A stretch of 64,000 nucleotides of DNA, from contig CM125795.1 in NCBI GenBank assembly GCA_052171275.1, forward strand, positions 248,001-312,000, given 5' to 3'. The translations under genes were made by a program, and so were the position numbers. Shown in pieces: positions 21,928 to 33,726 of this stretch (positions are counted from its first letter, which is position 1; each line of letters begins with the position of its first letter). The DNA is from Arsenophonus sp052171275 (GTDB lineage Bacteria; Pseudomonadota; Gammaproteobacteria; Enterobacterales; Enterobacteriaceae). Under the pieces are notes generated by a model that was given only the letters and a program-made list of their open reading frames with translations, ran no database searches and was not told where the DNA came from.

Positions 21928-24357
21928 TTAAAAATTTAAAAATATTTTTAATCGATTTCATCGTTATGATTTTAAAAAAATAATTATTATTATTTTATAA
22001 TAATAATTATAAATATTATAAATTTTCTATAAATCTATATAATATCTTTATTAATAAAATATAATAATAAGTTATTATTATATTTAAATTTAGAAAATTT
22101 TTCTAGTTTTTAAAACTATTTACTTGATTTTATATTAAATATAACTTATTAATAATAATTATTAAAAATAAATTATCACAGAAGTAGATAAAATTAATTT
22201 TTAACTTATAAATTATTATTATGTTTTATCTCTAAACAAAATATTCCACCTTACTATAATTAAGATCTTAACTAGTTAATTTTCAATTAAATTATATATT
22301 ATAAAAATAATTTTGATATTTACAGATAAATTTTTTTATATGATAAAATTAATTACTTTTATTAATTATTTTATTAATTAAAAATTAAATAATTAAATAA
22401 ATAGATGGAATATATTGAACAAATAGTATTTGTAAATTATTATATCCATGATTTTTTTTAAATATAATAAAAGATTTTTATATTAGTTATTATATTGCTT
22501 ATTTAATTAATCTTGATTAAAATCAATCATTGAATTATCTCTAATTTCTGTTTATTATCTTATTAATTAATGAAAAATGATAGTTTTTATTAATTCTATA
22601 ACAATTATTCTTAAAAAGAATAATTGAAATAATTATAATTATTAGACATTCTTTCAACGAAATTTTAATTTTATAAATATTTTAATTTTTTAAAATATTA
22701 TATTTTTTAAATCTAGTTAAAAAACTATAAATAAATATAATAAAAATTATTGCTAATAAAGCAATTAAAAATTTTTTACGTAATGCACTTTGAGTGAAAA
22801 TATATTGATATAAAATTTTAATAAAATTTAGTTATTTTATCTTATTTATCATAATAATGACTAATTCTTTTTTTATAAAAAAAATCTATTATATTTTAGT
22901 TTTCAATCTGATAAATTATATAAAGAAAGAATAAATTATTTTGTATATATATATCAAATATAATTATTTTATTTCATTTAATGAGTTATAATAAAAATTA
23001 TAAGGAAATAACTTTTATATCATATTTTAATTTAATTATATAATTCTAATTATTAACTTATATTTTCATACATATAAATTATAATAATTAATTTTTTTAA
23101 GATATATATGGATAAGTATATATATTATATATCATAAGTGTTTTAGAAAAATATAATTTTATATATTAAAAAATAGTATCAATATGAGGATCCTTTTATT
23201 AGATGACTTAGATTATATAGTAATATAATCTTACTTAAAAATATTTTATTGGCTATTGTAAATATATAGTAATAAACTAAACTATTATTAGAAGATAACA
23301 TTTATAGGTTTATATTGATTTAATGCTAATATCACTATTATAATTTATTTTATAAAGAAGTTTATTTAAAATACTGAAATTTACTATTAGTTATCAATAC
23401 CAATAATATTGTTTATATATTAATGCTATTATTTATTCATATAGATAATAATCTAAAAATAGAGAGGTTAAAATAGAAAGAATATAATTTAATAAAATCA
23501 GAATTAATCATTATAATCAAATTCATATTTATAAATATTTATTCCATAATTTATTATATATGTGATTTATATTTATTTTTATTTTTTTAAAAAAATAAAA
23601 AATTTTTTATCTTGTACCTAAAAGAATATAATCAACTTAATATGTATTTAACATCTTATTCATATAAAATAAAAATCCTTAATTTAATTAGGTTATTAGT
23701 TTTATATATAAGAACTATAAATAATTTTATTATATATAATTATACATATAAATAATATGTTATGTTCAATAATATGAACAATAATGAATGGATCTATTTT
23801 TTAATTTCTTTAAAAAAATTTCTTTATTAATCAATCTTAAATAAAATTATTATTTAATAAAATAATAGGTGAAAATATAGATAATTAAAGAATTACTAAT
23901 AAGAAGTATTATTTTGAAATAAATTTCAACTCTATTTAGTAAAATATAGATTTATTTTAGATTAAAATTTATAATAACATAAATAAACTATTAATATAAT
24001 TCTTATAGTATTTACTATAAAAAATTTTTATTGAATGATATTGATTTGTTTAAACTAAATATCGATCTACTGATTAAAATTATACGAAATATTTATGTAA
24101 TAATTTAGATTTATTATTGCATTTTATTCAAGAAATAGTTAATTAATGTTAATTTTAATTAAAATACATTTAGTTTACGTAATTAAAATATAATAAAAAA
24201 ATATTATTTTGTTTATCTATATTTTTTATGATTATCATTAGAATTATAACAGATAACTAGTTTAAGATTATATCTTAATATGATTATTAATGCTTATAAA
24301 ACTACTTAATATTTAAATATAAGTTTTATATATATTAAAATATAAGATATTTGGTAA

Positions 24358-24397
24358 AAACTATTATAAAAAATAACATTATTTTTTATAATAGTTT
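24358..24397. repeat. 19-bp inverted repeat, 2-base centre
   Basis: The arms AAACTATTATAAAAAATAA and their reverse complement are separated by CA. It lies in non-coding desert. The only G-C pair is near the outer end. Confidence 0.8.
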
Positions 24398-26473
24398 ATC
24401 TTAATTAGATAAAAATAATAAATTAAACAAAGTTAAATATGATTTTTATTGTTTATTAAAATTTATTATATTATTAGAAGTTATAGTAATGATAATTTTA
24501 ATTGGATTATTAATAGTTAACAAGAATTAGACAAGATCGAATAATCTATATTATAGGATTTATAATTAATTTATTAAAATATTAATATTATTGTAATAAA
24601 CTATAATTTATATATACTAGATTAGGTAATCAGTTATAAAATAACTAAAACTTATTAATTTATTTTTTATAATTAACGTTATTAACAATAATTGATTAGA
24701 CAAATATTTTTTAATTATAATTATTTTTTAATATGATAGTAATATATATATTCCTCTAAGATCAGAAATTATATTTATTTAAATTAGGTCTGATGATTTT
24801 AATTTAGAAATAGTTTATTATTAAATAAGAGTTGTTCATATTTATTTCAATGATTTTGATAAAAGATTTAATCTTTAATTTCAAATCAATTCTTTAAAAC
24901 ATTTTTAATTATATGTAAATGAAAATGATTTCAACTGAATAAATAGTCAATATTAAAGATTGATATTAAAGATTTAAATATTTGAAAAAAATAATTACAT
25001 CAAAAATTTTTAACTAAATTTTCAGCTATTCATTATATCTTTTTAAAATTAATTAAAACTAAAAATATTAATATTAAATTTAATAACTCTTATTTTTTAT
25101 TAGTTAGATTAAATAATAATATTAATCATTTAGTTAAATTTATATATAAATAATTAAAAAAATAAATAATTAATTTATAAACAAATTAATAATCAAAAAC
25201 TCTAATTATCATCATTAATAAATTTAAATTTACTCCTTGTTTAAATAAATAATAAATATTATTTGATATATGAATAAAATATGGCATCAATTAAATTAAA
25301 CAATTAAAATATTAATTTTTAACTATAAATTATTTTATTATATTTTAAATCAAATATCATAATAAATAAATAATTAAAATTACAAAGTGATTTTAAATTA
25401 TGTTAATTTATAATTGATATTATTACTGATAAAATAAAACTACAAAATTAATTTTAGTTATTAATAAGGAAATTTTAATATAATATATTGTTTAATAAAT
25501 AAAATAACGATAAGTTAATAACACGTTATTTATCAAATCAAGAAGTATATTAAATTATTAATAATTTAATACTTAAATATTAAAATAAAAGAAAAAATAA
25601 TATGTTATTAAAAAAGTATCGATTAAAACATGTTTTTAAATTATACTCAATACTGAAATGTAATTTCAATTACTAAAATAAGTAATAATAATTTTATTAA
25701 ATTTAATATTTTATATATGTAAATTGTTAAATTATAATTAAAGAGTTAATAATAAAAATTGAATATGTAAAATAATAAATGAAAATTGAAGTTTTCTTCT
25801 TCGTAGTTAAACTGCTTAAAAATTCTTTTTGTTAAAACAATAAAATTAATATAGTTTAAAATGTAAATATTATTATTAAAATAACTTTTATTTAGTGTTA
25901 ATAAAATGATTTTAATAGTTTAAATTTAGATTATTAACATTTTTTATAAAAAAATAAACTAAAATTATAATTTTCACTATAAAATATTAAATTTTACTTA
26001 TGGTTATCTAAAAATCAAACAATTAACATCATTAAATATAAATATTAGAGTTATAAAACTCTATTAAACTAATTGATATAAATTAATAATAGTAAATCTT
26101 TAAATAAAGTAATGATTAATAATTTTAAATTAAAATTATAAGTTCTTAAATAAAATTAATATTAGATTAAATTCTATATTAGAATTAATTTATTCAAATT
26201 TAAATAAATATAAAAATTAATAGCAATTTAAATATTTTTCAGTTTTATATTAATAATGTTAAAAAAAATCTAATTTAGTATAATCATAATTTGTTTATTT
26301 CTATAAATCTAGTATAAAAAAATAAATGATATTGATTCTTATTTAATGCAAATTAGAGTTTTTTAAAATTAAATTATATAAAAACTATTAATACTTAATT
26401 AAAGATATTAATAAATTATAAGTGATTTAAAATTAATCAAACAAGTGAATTAATATAAAATAAAAATCTAGTA

Positions 26474-26503
26474 ATTATCTATTTGCTGAAACAAATAGAT
26501 AAT
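26474..26503. repeat. 12-bp perfect hairpin, 6-base loop
   Basis: ATTATCTATTTG and CAAATAGATAAT flank the loop CTGAAA. It has more G-C pairs than its surroundings. It lacks a T-tract on either side, so it does not look like an intrinsic terminator. Confidence 0.6.
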
Positions 26504-27902
26504 AGAACTATTGGTAGTATATTGATAATGATTTATATTAATATTAAGATCGCTTGAATATTTTTTTAAAGTTATGTTTAATATATAAAATATTAATTGA
26601 AATCTAAATGTTTCTTTTGTATTTATTAAGTGTACGTTATTATTAAAATAAATATGATAGTTTTTATTAAAAAAACTATATAAGATAGGAATTTACAAAA
26701 AATTAAAATATATCAATATAGTTATGAATTAATTTGTATATTAAAATTAAAAATAATCTTAGTTTTATACACTTTATTCAAAATATCATTAATGGAATGA
26801 AAATTATTTAAATATAATAAATATTATATTTAAATATATAAATTAATATTTTTGAATATAAATATTCATTTATATTATAAATAAGTTTTATAAAAATATT
26901 GTATAAGTTTTATTTTATAGTTTTCTGTTAAGCGGATATTTTATATATGGAAACCTTCAAAATAATAAGAATATAAATTATAATATGATCAATGATCTAA
27001 TAGTTAAAGTATTAATTAATAAATTAAAACAAGTAGCTTTAAAGTTGATTAAAATTAATAAAAAGAAGTTTTATTTAATAAAGTCATAAAAATTATTATA
27101 TGTTTTAAAATAAGTATTTCAGTAAAGTAATACTAATATAGTTACTACTTAACTTATCTTCATTATTTAAGGTTTAAACCTAAATAATTATTCATAACTT
27201 TTATAAAGCATTTGATGTTTTTTATTTAATATAAGACTTATTGCTAAAGTAAATTAATTAAAAAATATTAAGTTATTAACTAGTAATATAACTAATGTTT
27301 TTAAAGTTAAATACTAGAGTATAGAGATACATAATTTTATTACTATACTAATTTTATTTTATTATTGTAATATTAAAATTACATTCAATATTTCTATATT
27401 GATAAGTTTTTCAGAAATTAGATTATTTTATTGATTTAAGTTTTATTTGTGCTTATAATAATTTATATTATGTTTAGTTATAATTATATGGTTTATTGTT
27501 GAATTATATATTTTTTTATATGTTTATTAGTAGAAAATATTTTTTTAAAATTAATAAAGTTTATGATTTAAATTATTACCATTTAGTAATAATATTAGCA
27601 ACCACACATGAGGTAAAATACATATTATTTGAAATTTTTATTTTATATTATAAATTTCCAATTTTTAATTAAGTTAATAAGTTAAAAATTTTTAGAAATG
27701 TTGTGAAAGAAATTTAATATTTAGCTTATACATTATAATAAATAAGTAAGTTTATATTTATAAATATTCGTAAATTATTTTTAATAAATTTAAAATAATA
27801 ATTTTAGTTAAATATTTTAAAAAAATAAATAATTTATTTTTTTAATAGATATTTTTTCTATTAATGATAAAAAAGAATTTTTGTTAACTTCTTATATAAT
27901 AA

Positions 27903-28433
27903 TTATTTTTTAGCTGCACGTTCAAAAGAAGAAAGAATTTCAGCTTTTGCTATCTCAGCATTTTCCCAGCCTTTAACTTTTACCCATTTTCCATGTTCTA
28001 AATCTTTATAATGCTCAAAGAAATGTTTAATTTGAAAACGTAATGATTCAGGTAAATCGTTAATATCTTTAATATAATTATATTCTTTAGTTAATTTATA
28101 ATGAGGAACAGCAACTAGTTTTATATCTTCACCAGATTCATCAGTCATTTTTAATATACCAATTGGACGACAACGTATTATCGTTCCTGGTTGTACTGGA
28201 TAAGGCGTTGGAACTAGAACATCAACTGGATCATTATCTAGAGATAGAGTATGATTAATATAACCGTAATTGCAAGGATAAAACATAGCAGTTGACATAA
28301 AACGATCTACAAAGATCGAACCAGATTTTTTATCCACTTCATATTTTATCGAAGAAGCATTTGCTGAAATTTCTATAATGACATATATATCTCCAGGTAA
28401 TTCTTTTCCTGCTGGAATATTATTTAAGCTCAT
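27903..28433 (-). CDS. ppa: Inorganic pyrophosphatase
   Basis: Hydrolyses pyrophosphate and so pulls nucleic acid and aminoacyl-tRNA synthesis forward. The 176 residues equal the E. coli family I enzyme. The active-site sequence DNDPVDVLVPTPYP is present, as are FVDRFMSTAMFYPCNYGYINHTLS and FFEHYKDLEHGKWVKVKGW. The Asp and Lys metal- and phosphate-binding positions appear intact. The usual DGDPVD reads DNDPVD, and IPANADPIKYE reads ISANASSIKYE. An AAAGGA lies upstream of the ATG on the minus strand. It stands alone, with deserts on both sides, in the same orientation relative to rplI as in enterobacteria. Confidence 0.97.
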   Translation of the reverse strand: MSLNNIPAGKELPGDIYVIIEISANASSIKYEVDKKSGSIFVDRFMSTAMFYPCNYGYINHTLSLDNDPVDVLVPTPYPVQPGTIIRCRPIGILKMTDESGEDIKLVAVPHYKLTKEYNYIKDINDLPESLRFQIKHFFEHYKDLEHGKWVKVKGWENAEIAKAEILSSFERAAKK

Positions 28434-29924
28434 AAAATATCCTTTATTTAAAGATAAATAATTATAGAATAGATGATTTTAACTTTAAATGAAAGAAAAC
28501 TTCAATATCAAATGGTGATTAATTATAAAAATAAAGTTAACAATAAAAGCTAGATGGATTTTTTATTATATACAATATAACTCTTTTTATAGCTTATTAG
28601 ATTTTTATAAAAAAACTAAACATAAAGACTATTGTTTTTTTACCATGAAATTTTATTAGAATAAAAAAATATATATTAATATAATTATTATTGAATAATA
28701 TTTGATATTTTACTAAATATTATTAGTTGATTTATTTTAATTTTATCCAAATATACTTGGCCACCATATATATATTGCAATTACATTATATTTTATATAA
28801 TAGAAATTACATTTATAATTTATCTATAAAATTAATTTATGTTGTGTATTTAATTAATTTTAATCACTTCTTTTAAGTTAATTTTTTATAAAAAATTTTT
28901 TAAATATTATTAATATAATATATATAATCTTAAAATTATAAATTGGTAGTGAAATATTACTTTTGATATATATTTATATATATTATTTACATAATATAAT
29001 TATGTACTATAATTACGTATATTTCATTAAATATATTTTTATTTTGAAAATAAATATGGTTATTTATAAGATAGACAGAATGTCGTTTAAAGAAGAACTT
29101 TAAAGTAAAATACTAGTAATAAGCATATAACTTTACTATATAGATTTTAAATTATTAAGATATTATACTTATCATATTTAATAATGTTTTTAATATTTTA
29201 GTTATAAAAATTTACTTTAATAAAATATTTTTAAAACTCTAATATGATATAAAGGAAGATTAAATAGAAAAAGAAATTTATATTAAAATATTTTTTATGT
29301 TTATAAAAACTTATAAATGAATTTTAATTCATTAATATTATAGATTTTATTTAAATTTTCTACTTAACGTTAAAATATATATTTTCTATTAAAACATTAA
29401 GCAAATTTAATTTTATTAATATCTTTATCTTAAACAATGAATAATTTTTATATAATTTTGTTAAAATAACAATAACGAGGAAAATCATATTATTTTAACA
29501 AAAATCATTGTAATTCTTTAGAAATTAATTTCCTTTATCTAAACTTTATATAATCTTTAAAAATATTTTTTTATTTTTCTTATTTATTCATTCAGTTTAG
29601 ATAATATTAAATAAAGATTAATAACCTTATTATCTTGTTAATTAACATAGAAATTTATTTGAAATTATCATGTTAATTAAATATAATAATTTGTTTTTTA
29701 ATTATTATTAAAATAAATTTAAAATGATTTAATAAAATTATTTTTTCAAAATACTAAAATTAAATTATGATAGATCATATTAACATATGATGATAATAAC
29801 TTCATTTTTTTTGAGAACTAATAATTTTAAGAAAAATAATAAACTTTGTAATTCCGAGTTAATGTATCTTAATACAAATAATTAATAATTTATTTATTTT
29901 GTTAATATTTAATACTTAAATTAA
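28434..29924. other. Non-coding gap between ppa and the argR fossil
   Basis: No supportable gene on either strand. It contains a 14-bp inverted repeat at 29456-29503 with a 20-base loop that is more G-rich than its surroundings. Otherwise it is AT-rich sequence with short homopolymer runs. Confidence 0.65.
29456..29503. repeat. 14-bp hairpin with 20-base loop
   Basis: TTTTGTTAAAATAA pairs perfectly with TTATTTTAACAAAA. The loop includes AACGAGGAAAA, which resembles a ribosome binding site, but no reading frame follows it. Confidence 0.6.
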
Positions 29925-30150
29925 GTTAATCAGTTATTGTAGAAACGATTTACTTATCTGATAGAAAATAAATAAATTATTTTTAGTTTAATATTATGAT
30001 TATTTATTTTTTAAAATTTAATTTTCATTTTATATTTTTTAAATTTATGTTTTTGAAAATTTTTTCTTAAAAACGACTTATGATATAACAATTATACTTT
30101 ATTATCAAAATTGTTCTTCTTTTATTATAAGCTATATAATTTTTATTATA
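29925..30150 (-). pseudogene. argR: Possible argR fossil (arginine repressor)
   Basis: In enterobacteria argR is divergent from mdh. On the minus strand here, collinear pieces resemble ArgR. IKEEQF stands near AKQEEL at the N-terminus. IISRF*EK stands near KVSRMLTK (the DNA-contact helix). INLKNIK*KLNF stands near VRTRNAKMEMVY. ISKSFLQ*LI stands near HTSPGAAQLI. Stops and frame changes are frequent. Position and orientation fit well, but individual matches are short in a Lys/Ile/Asn-rich background, so the call is tentative. Confidence 0.42.
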
Positions 30151-30156
30151 TTTTTT

Positions 30157-30190
30157 ATATTATAGAAAATATTTATATTTTCTATAATAT
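30157..30190. repeat. 16-bp inverted repeat, 2-base centre
   Basis: ATATTATAGAAAATAT and its reverse complement are separated by TT. It lies between the argR fossil and mdh, in what was the divergent control region. Confidence 0.75.
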
Positions 30191-30593
30191 CTATAAAATA
30201 AATTTTATTTTTAAAGGTTTTTATAAAAAATTTGATGGTTCAACGATTATGTAATTTAGAATAAAATAAAGATAATAATAAATAATCATAAAAATTGTTT
30301 ATTATTTTTTTTATAAAACACAAGTTAAACTTTTTTTTAAAAACAATAGTCATTATAAAATAGCAATTATTTATAATTCATATAGAATATATTATTCTAC
30401 TTAATAATATTAAAAAACAGTTCATTAAATTAATGATTAAAACTTTATTTGAAAAATTTTACAATATTTATTATTGTTAATAAAAATTAATTTAATTAAT
30501 AAAATAAGTACGCTATATAAATAAAGACAAATATATAATAAATTAAGATTTTATAAATTATTTTGAATCTTTATTATATAAAGGAACATTAAC

Positions 30594-31553
30594 ATGAAAA
30601 TAACCATTCTTGGTGCAGCTGGTAATATTGGCCAAGTACTAGCACTTCTTCTTAAAAATAAACTTCCATCAGGCTCAGAGCTTTATCTTTATGATATTGT
30701 TTCTATAATCTATGGTGTTGCTAAAGATTTAAGTCATATTCCAACAGATATAAAGGTAATTGGTTTTTCTGGTGAAGATCTTATGCCAGTACTTGATAAT
30801 ACCGATATAGTATTAATTTCTGCAGGTGTTCCCAGAAAATTAGGAATGAATCGTTCAGATTTATTTAATATCAATGCTAGTATTATTAAAAATCTAATTC
30901 AAAAAATTGCTAAATATTGCCCTAAAGCATTAATTGGAATTATCACTAACCCAATTAATAGTATTGTTCCAATGGCGGCAAGAATTTTAAAAAAAGCTAA
31001 TATTTATGATAAAAACAAATTATTTGGTATAACAACATTAGATATTATTCGTTCAAATACTTTTGTTGCTGAGATGAAAGGTAAAAATCCTCAAGAAATA
31101 GAAGTAAGAGTTATTGGTGGTCATTCTAATGAAACTATTCTTCCATTACTTTCACAAATTCCAAATATTAACTTTACAAAAGAAGAATCTGAAGAATTAA
31201 CTAAACGTATTCAAAATGCCGGGACTGAAGTTATTGAAGCAAAATCTGGGATTAGCTCAGCAACGCTTTCTATGGCACAAGCCGGATATAGATTTACTTT
31301 ATCATTAATTAATGCTTTAACTGGAAAAGAAGATGTAATTGAATGTGCATATGTGGAAAGTGATGGTGAATATGCTAGCTTTTTTGCTCAACCAATATGT
31401 TTGGGTAAAAATGGTGTTGCAGAAAGATTACCTATTAATATTATGAATAAATTTGAAAAAAATAAATTAGAAAACATGTTAGATGTACTTAATAAAGATA
31501 TTAAATTAGGTGAAGATTTTATTAAAAATAAATATTATTACTTAAATAAATAA
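30594..31553 (+). CDS. mdh: Malate dehydrogenase
   Basis: NAD-dependent interconversion of malate and oxaloacetate. The 319-residue protein has the GAAGNIGQ dinucleotide-binding loop at residues 7-14. Substrate arginines 81 and 87 lie in AGVPRKLGMNRSDL. Asn119 is in ITNPIN. The Asp150 and Arg153 pair is in LDIIRSN. Catalytic His177 is in GGHSNET. The first 180 residues align with E. coli without gaps, and a short Lys/Tyr-rich C-terminal extension is new. AAAGGA lies nine bases before the ATG. No other TCA-cycle gene is in the window, so whether it serves a cycle or redox balance cannot be told. Confidence 0.97.
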   Translation: MKITILGAAGNIGQVLALLLKNKLPSGSELYLYDIVSIIYGVAKDLSHIPTDIKVIGFSGEDLMPVLDNTDIVLISAGVPRKLGMNRSDLFNINASIIKNLIQKIAKYCPKALIGIITNPINSIVPMAARILKKANIYDKNKLFGITTLDIIRSNTFVAEMKGKNPQEIEVRVIGGHSNETILPLLSQIPNINFTKEESEELTKRIQNAGTEVIEAKSGISSATLSMAQAGYRFTLSLINALTGKEDVIECAYVESDGEYASFFAQPICLGKNGVAERLPINIMNKFEKNKLENMLDVLNKDIKLGEDFIKNKYYYLNK

Positions 31554-31840
31554 CAAATTATAAATTTATATTAATAGTTTATTAAAAATTTACTATTAAA
31601 GTTAATTAAATATTCATTTTAATAACTTTCTTTTTCTCAAATTATAATAATTATATTATTTTAAATAAAAATGAAATTTTAAAAAAATCTATAATCATAA
31701 ATATTTTTAAGTTTATAATATCTAAATAAATTATTAAATTTATAAATTGATAATCTTAAATTATTTTTTATAATATAGTTATTAATATTTTCTATTCTTT
31801 TATTTGTATTATAACAAAAAGTATAAACTTAATAGTTGAA

Positions 31841-31873
31841 AATCTTTTTAAAATATCAAAATTTAAAAAGATT
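31841..31873. terminator. 12-bp hairpin between convergent genes
   Basis: AATCTTTTTAAA and its perfect complement surround a 9-base loop, 288 bases after mdh. It has the symmetry expected of a bidirectional terminator, but AT-only apart from one pair. Confidence 0.35.
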
Positions 31874-31906
31874 GTTTAAGATAAAAAATATTAAATATTA
31901 AGTTAA

Positions 31907-32025
31907 CAATCTATCTATAAGATATATTTAATATATTTGTTTTTAAATAAAACATTAATTCAGTGTTAATTTCTAGAAAAAATAAAAAATATTTTTAATA
32001 TTTGATACATCTTATAGATAGATTG
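31907..32025. repeat. 17-bp inverted repeat spanning 119 bases
   Basis: CAATCTATCTATAAGAT at 31907-31923 and its exact reverse complement at 32009-32025 are separated by 85 bases. Pairing continues inward after one mismatch (ATAT against ATAC) and outward after one mismatch. The enclosed segment contains further small stems. No reading frame lies between the arms, so it is not an obvious insertion sequence or miniature transposon, although the architecture of arms plus spacer is similar. Confidence 0.7.
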
Positions 32026-32156
32026 ATAAAAAAATATAAAAATTTTAAATTTTATATAAAAAGATTTTTTAGAAATTAATTGCTTATATAAATTTCTACA
32101 AAGTCATGTTTGATAGAAAATAATTTTATAAAATTAAGTATTATTTAGTAAATTTT

Positions 32157-33128
32157 TTACGATGTCTGTTGAGTGGAAATAAAAGCTAAACTTACTAGAG
32201 CATCTTTATATGATGTGTTAGATAAAATATCAAGAGCTTTAATTGCTTTATTAGCTTCTTTTCTCGCTTGATTTCTAGTATATTCAAGGGATCCGTAACG
32301 TTTCATAATGATTAATATACTTTTAAGTAAATGACGCCCATTACCTTTTAGTATTGAATTGCAAATAAGTGTAGACTCTTCTATAGTACTTTTTTTTATT
32401 GCATGAAGTAGAGGTAGTGTTAGTTTTCCTTCATTTAGATCATTACCTATATTTTTACCAAAAGTCTTACTATTAGAATCATAATCAAGAAGATCATCAA
32501 TTAATTGAAAGGCAGTACCGAGATAACGACCATAATCTCGTAAAGATTGCTGTTCTACTTTATTAGCACCTGATAAAATTGCTGATGCATGTGTAGCTGC
32601 TTCAAATAAGCGTGCAGTTTTATTATATATTATTTGCATATAAGTACTTTCAGTAATATTTGGATTATTACAATTAATTAATTGTAATACTTCACCCTCT
32701 ACGATAATATTTGTTGCATCAGACATTAACTTTAAAATTGGCATAGAATCAAGTTTTGTCATCATTTGAAATGATCGAGTATAAATAAAATCTCCTACTA
32801 ATATACTAGCGGCATTACCAAAAACAGCATTTGCTGTTTTCTTACCACGTCGTAAGGTGGACTTATCAATAACATCATCATGCAATAATGTTGCTGTATG
32901 AATAAATTCAATTAATGCTGCTACATTAATGTGTTTTTCTCTTTGATACCCTAAAGCTTTTCCAGATAAGATAGTAATCATAGATCTAATTTTTTTACCA
33001 CCACCATTAATAATATGTTGACCTAGTTGATTAATAAGATGAATATCTGAATTTAATTGATCTAAGATTGTCTTATTAACTTCTTCCATGTCATTTGCAA
33101 TTAGATTAATAATTGATTCTAAATTCAT
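32157..33128 (-). CDS. ispB: Octaprenyl diphosphate synthase
   Basis: Trans-polyprenyl synthase that builds the isoprenoid side chain of ubiquinone and menaquinone from FPP and IPP. The 323 residues equal the E. coli length. The first Asp-rich motif is LLHDDVID, with RRGKKTANAVFGN after it. The second Asp-rich motif is FQLIDDLLDYD. GGGKKIRSM near residue 45 binds the substrate diphosphate; the usual GGGKRIRPM Pro is replaced by Ser. It is divergent from rplU, as in enterobacteria. Retention suggests that a respiratory quinone is still made. Confidence 0.96.
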   Translation of the reverse strand: MNLESIINLIANDMEEVNKTILDQLNSDIHLINQLGQHIINGGGKKIRSMITILSGKALGYQREKHINVAALIEFIHTATLLHDDVIDKSTLRRGKKTANAVFGNAASILVGDFIYTRSFQMMTKLDSMPILKLMSDATNIIVEGEVLQLINCNNPNITESTYMQIIYNKTARLFEAATHASAILSGANKVEQQSLRDYGRYLGTAFQLIDDLLDYDSNSKTFGKNIGNDLNEGKLTLPLLHAIKKSTIEESTLICNSILKGNGRHLLKSILIIMKRYGSLEYTRNQARKEANKAIKALDILSNTSYKDALVSLAFISTQQTS

Positions 33129-33321
33129 TTTGTAAATTCTTTTATCAATTTAGTTTTATTTAAATATAAATATTTAAATAATTTTATTTTGTTCTGTTAA
33201 TTAATTGTACTGTAAAACACAGTATAAATTAACATTTAAAAAATAAATGCATTTATATATTTATATGTATATTATAAGATTAAATTTTATATTTATTTTA
33301 TAATGTTTATATAATTTATGT

Positions 33322-33327
33322 TATACT
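33322..33327 (+). promoter_or_regulatory. Possible -10 element for rplU
   Basis: TATACT lies about 70 bases before the rplU start in the ispB/rplU divergent region. No convincing -35 element is spaced correctly. In such AT-rich DNA the match alone is weak. Confidence 0.25.
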
Positions 33328-33395
33328 ACTAGTAGTTTATAAATCTACAATAAAATTAAATAAAATTTAGTGTACATTAAATGGAGTTTTTTTAT

Positions 33396-33704
33396 ATGTA
33401 CGTGATTTTCAAAAATGGCGCTAAACAATATCGTGTAAGTTGTTTCCAAACAGTTCGTTTAGAAAAATTAAATGCTTCTACTGGCGAAATTATTGAGTTT
33501 GATAAGGTATTGATGGTAGCTAATGGTGATGATATTAAAATAGGAACTCCTTTAGTTGAAGGTATTAAAATTAAAGCTGAAGTTATTTCACATGGTCGAA
33601 GTGAGAAAATTAAAATTATTAAATTTCATAGACGTAAACATAGTCGTAAACAACAAGGTCACCGTCAGTGGTTTACTGATGTTAGAATAACTGATATTTA
33701 TTAA
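33396..33704 (+). CDS. rplU: 50S ribosomal protein L21
   Basis: Large-subunit protein binding 23S rRNA. The 102-residue protein MYVIFKNGAKQYRVS carries the signature KIIKFHRRKHSRKQQGHRQWFTDV at its end. GGAG at 33383-33386 is nine bases before the ATG at 33396 and lies within the alternative upstream ATG at 33381, so the short start is correct and matches the E. coli N-terminus. It forms an operon with rpmA 22 bases downstream, and probably obgE. Confidence 0.97.
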   Translation: MYVIFKNGAKQYRVSCFQTVRLEKLNASTGEIIEFDKVLMVANGDDIKIGTPLVEGIKIKAEVISHGRSEKIKIIKFHRRKHSRKQQGHRQWFTDVRITDIY

Positions 33705-33726
33705 GAAATAGGAGATCGTCCTTTTA

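Larger units (their letters stand above)
16125..27902. other. 11.8 kb AT-rich gene desert between rplI and ppa
   Basis: No gene is supportable on either strand. The longest readings are Phe/Ile/Lys/Asn-rich and have no recognisable motif. G+C is about 7-13% by eye. In enterobacteria this interval carries many genes, including tamA and tamB before ppa, so the desert probably represents heavily eroded genes, but I could not identify any. It contains several long perfect inverted repeats (17117, 18595, 19286, 20359, 21894, 24358, 26474). I saw no tRNA, no clustered DnaA boxes, no tandem array and no mobile element. Confidence 0.75.
31554..32156. other. Convergent mdh/ispB intergenic region with large hairpins
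   Basis: A 600-base non-coding region between two convergent genes. It contains a 12-bp hairpin at 31841-31873 and a 17-bp inverted repeat spanning 31907-32025. Either could block read-through from both sides. No gene is visible. Confidence 0.7.

Noticed and set aside
24950..24990. Short direct duplication around ATTAAAGATT
   Set aside because: Two partial copies only; no array, spacer periodicity or flanking genes to suggest CRISPR or a mobile element.
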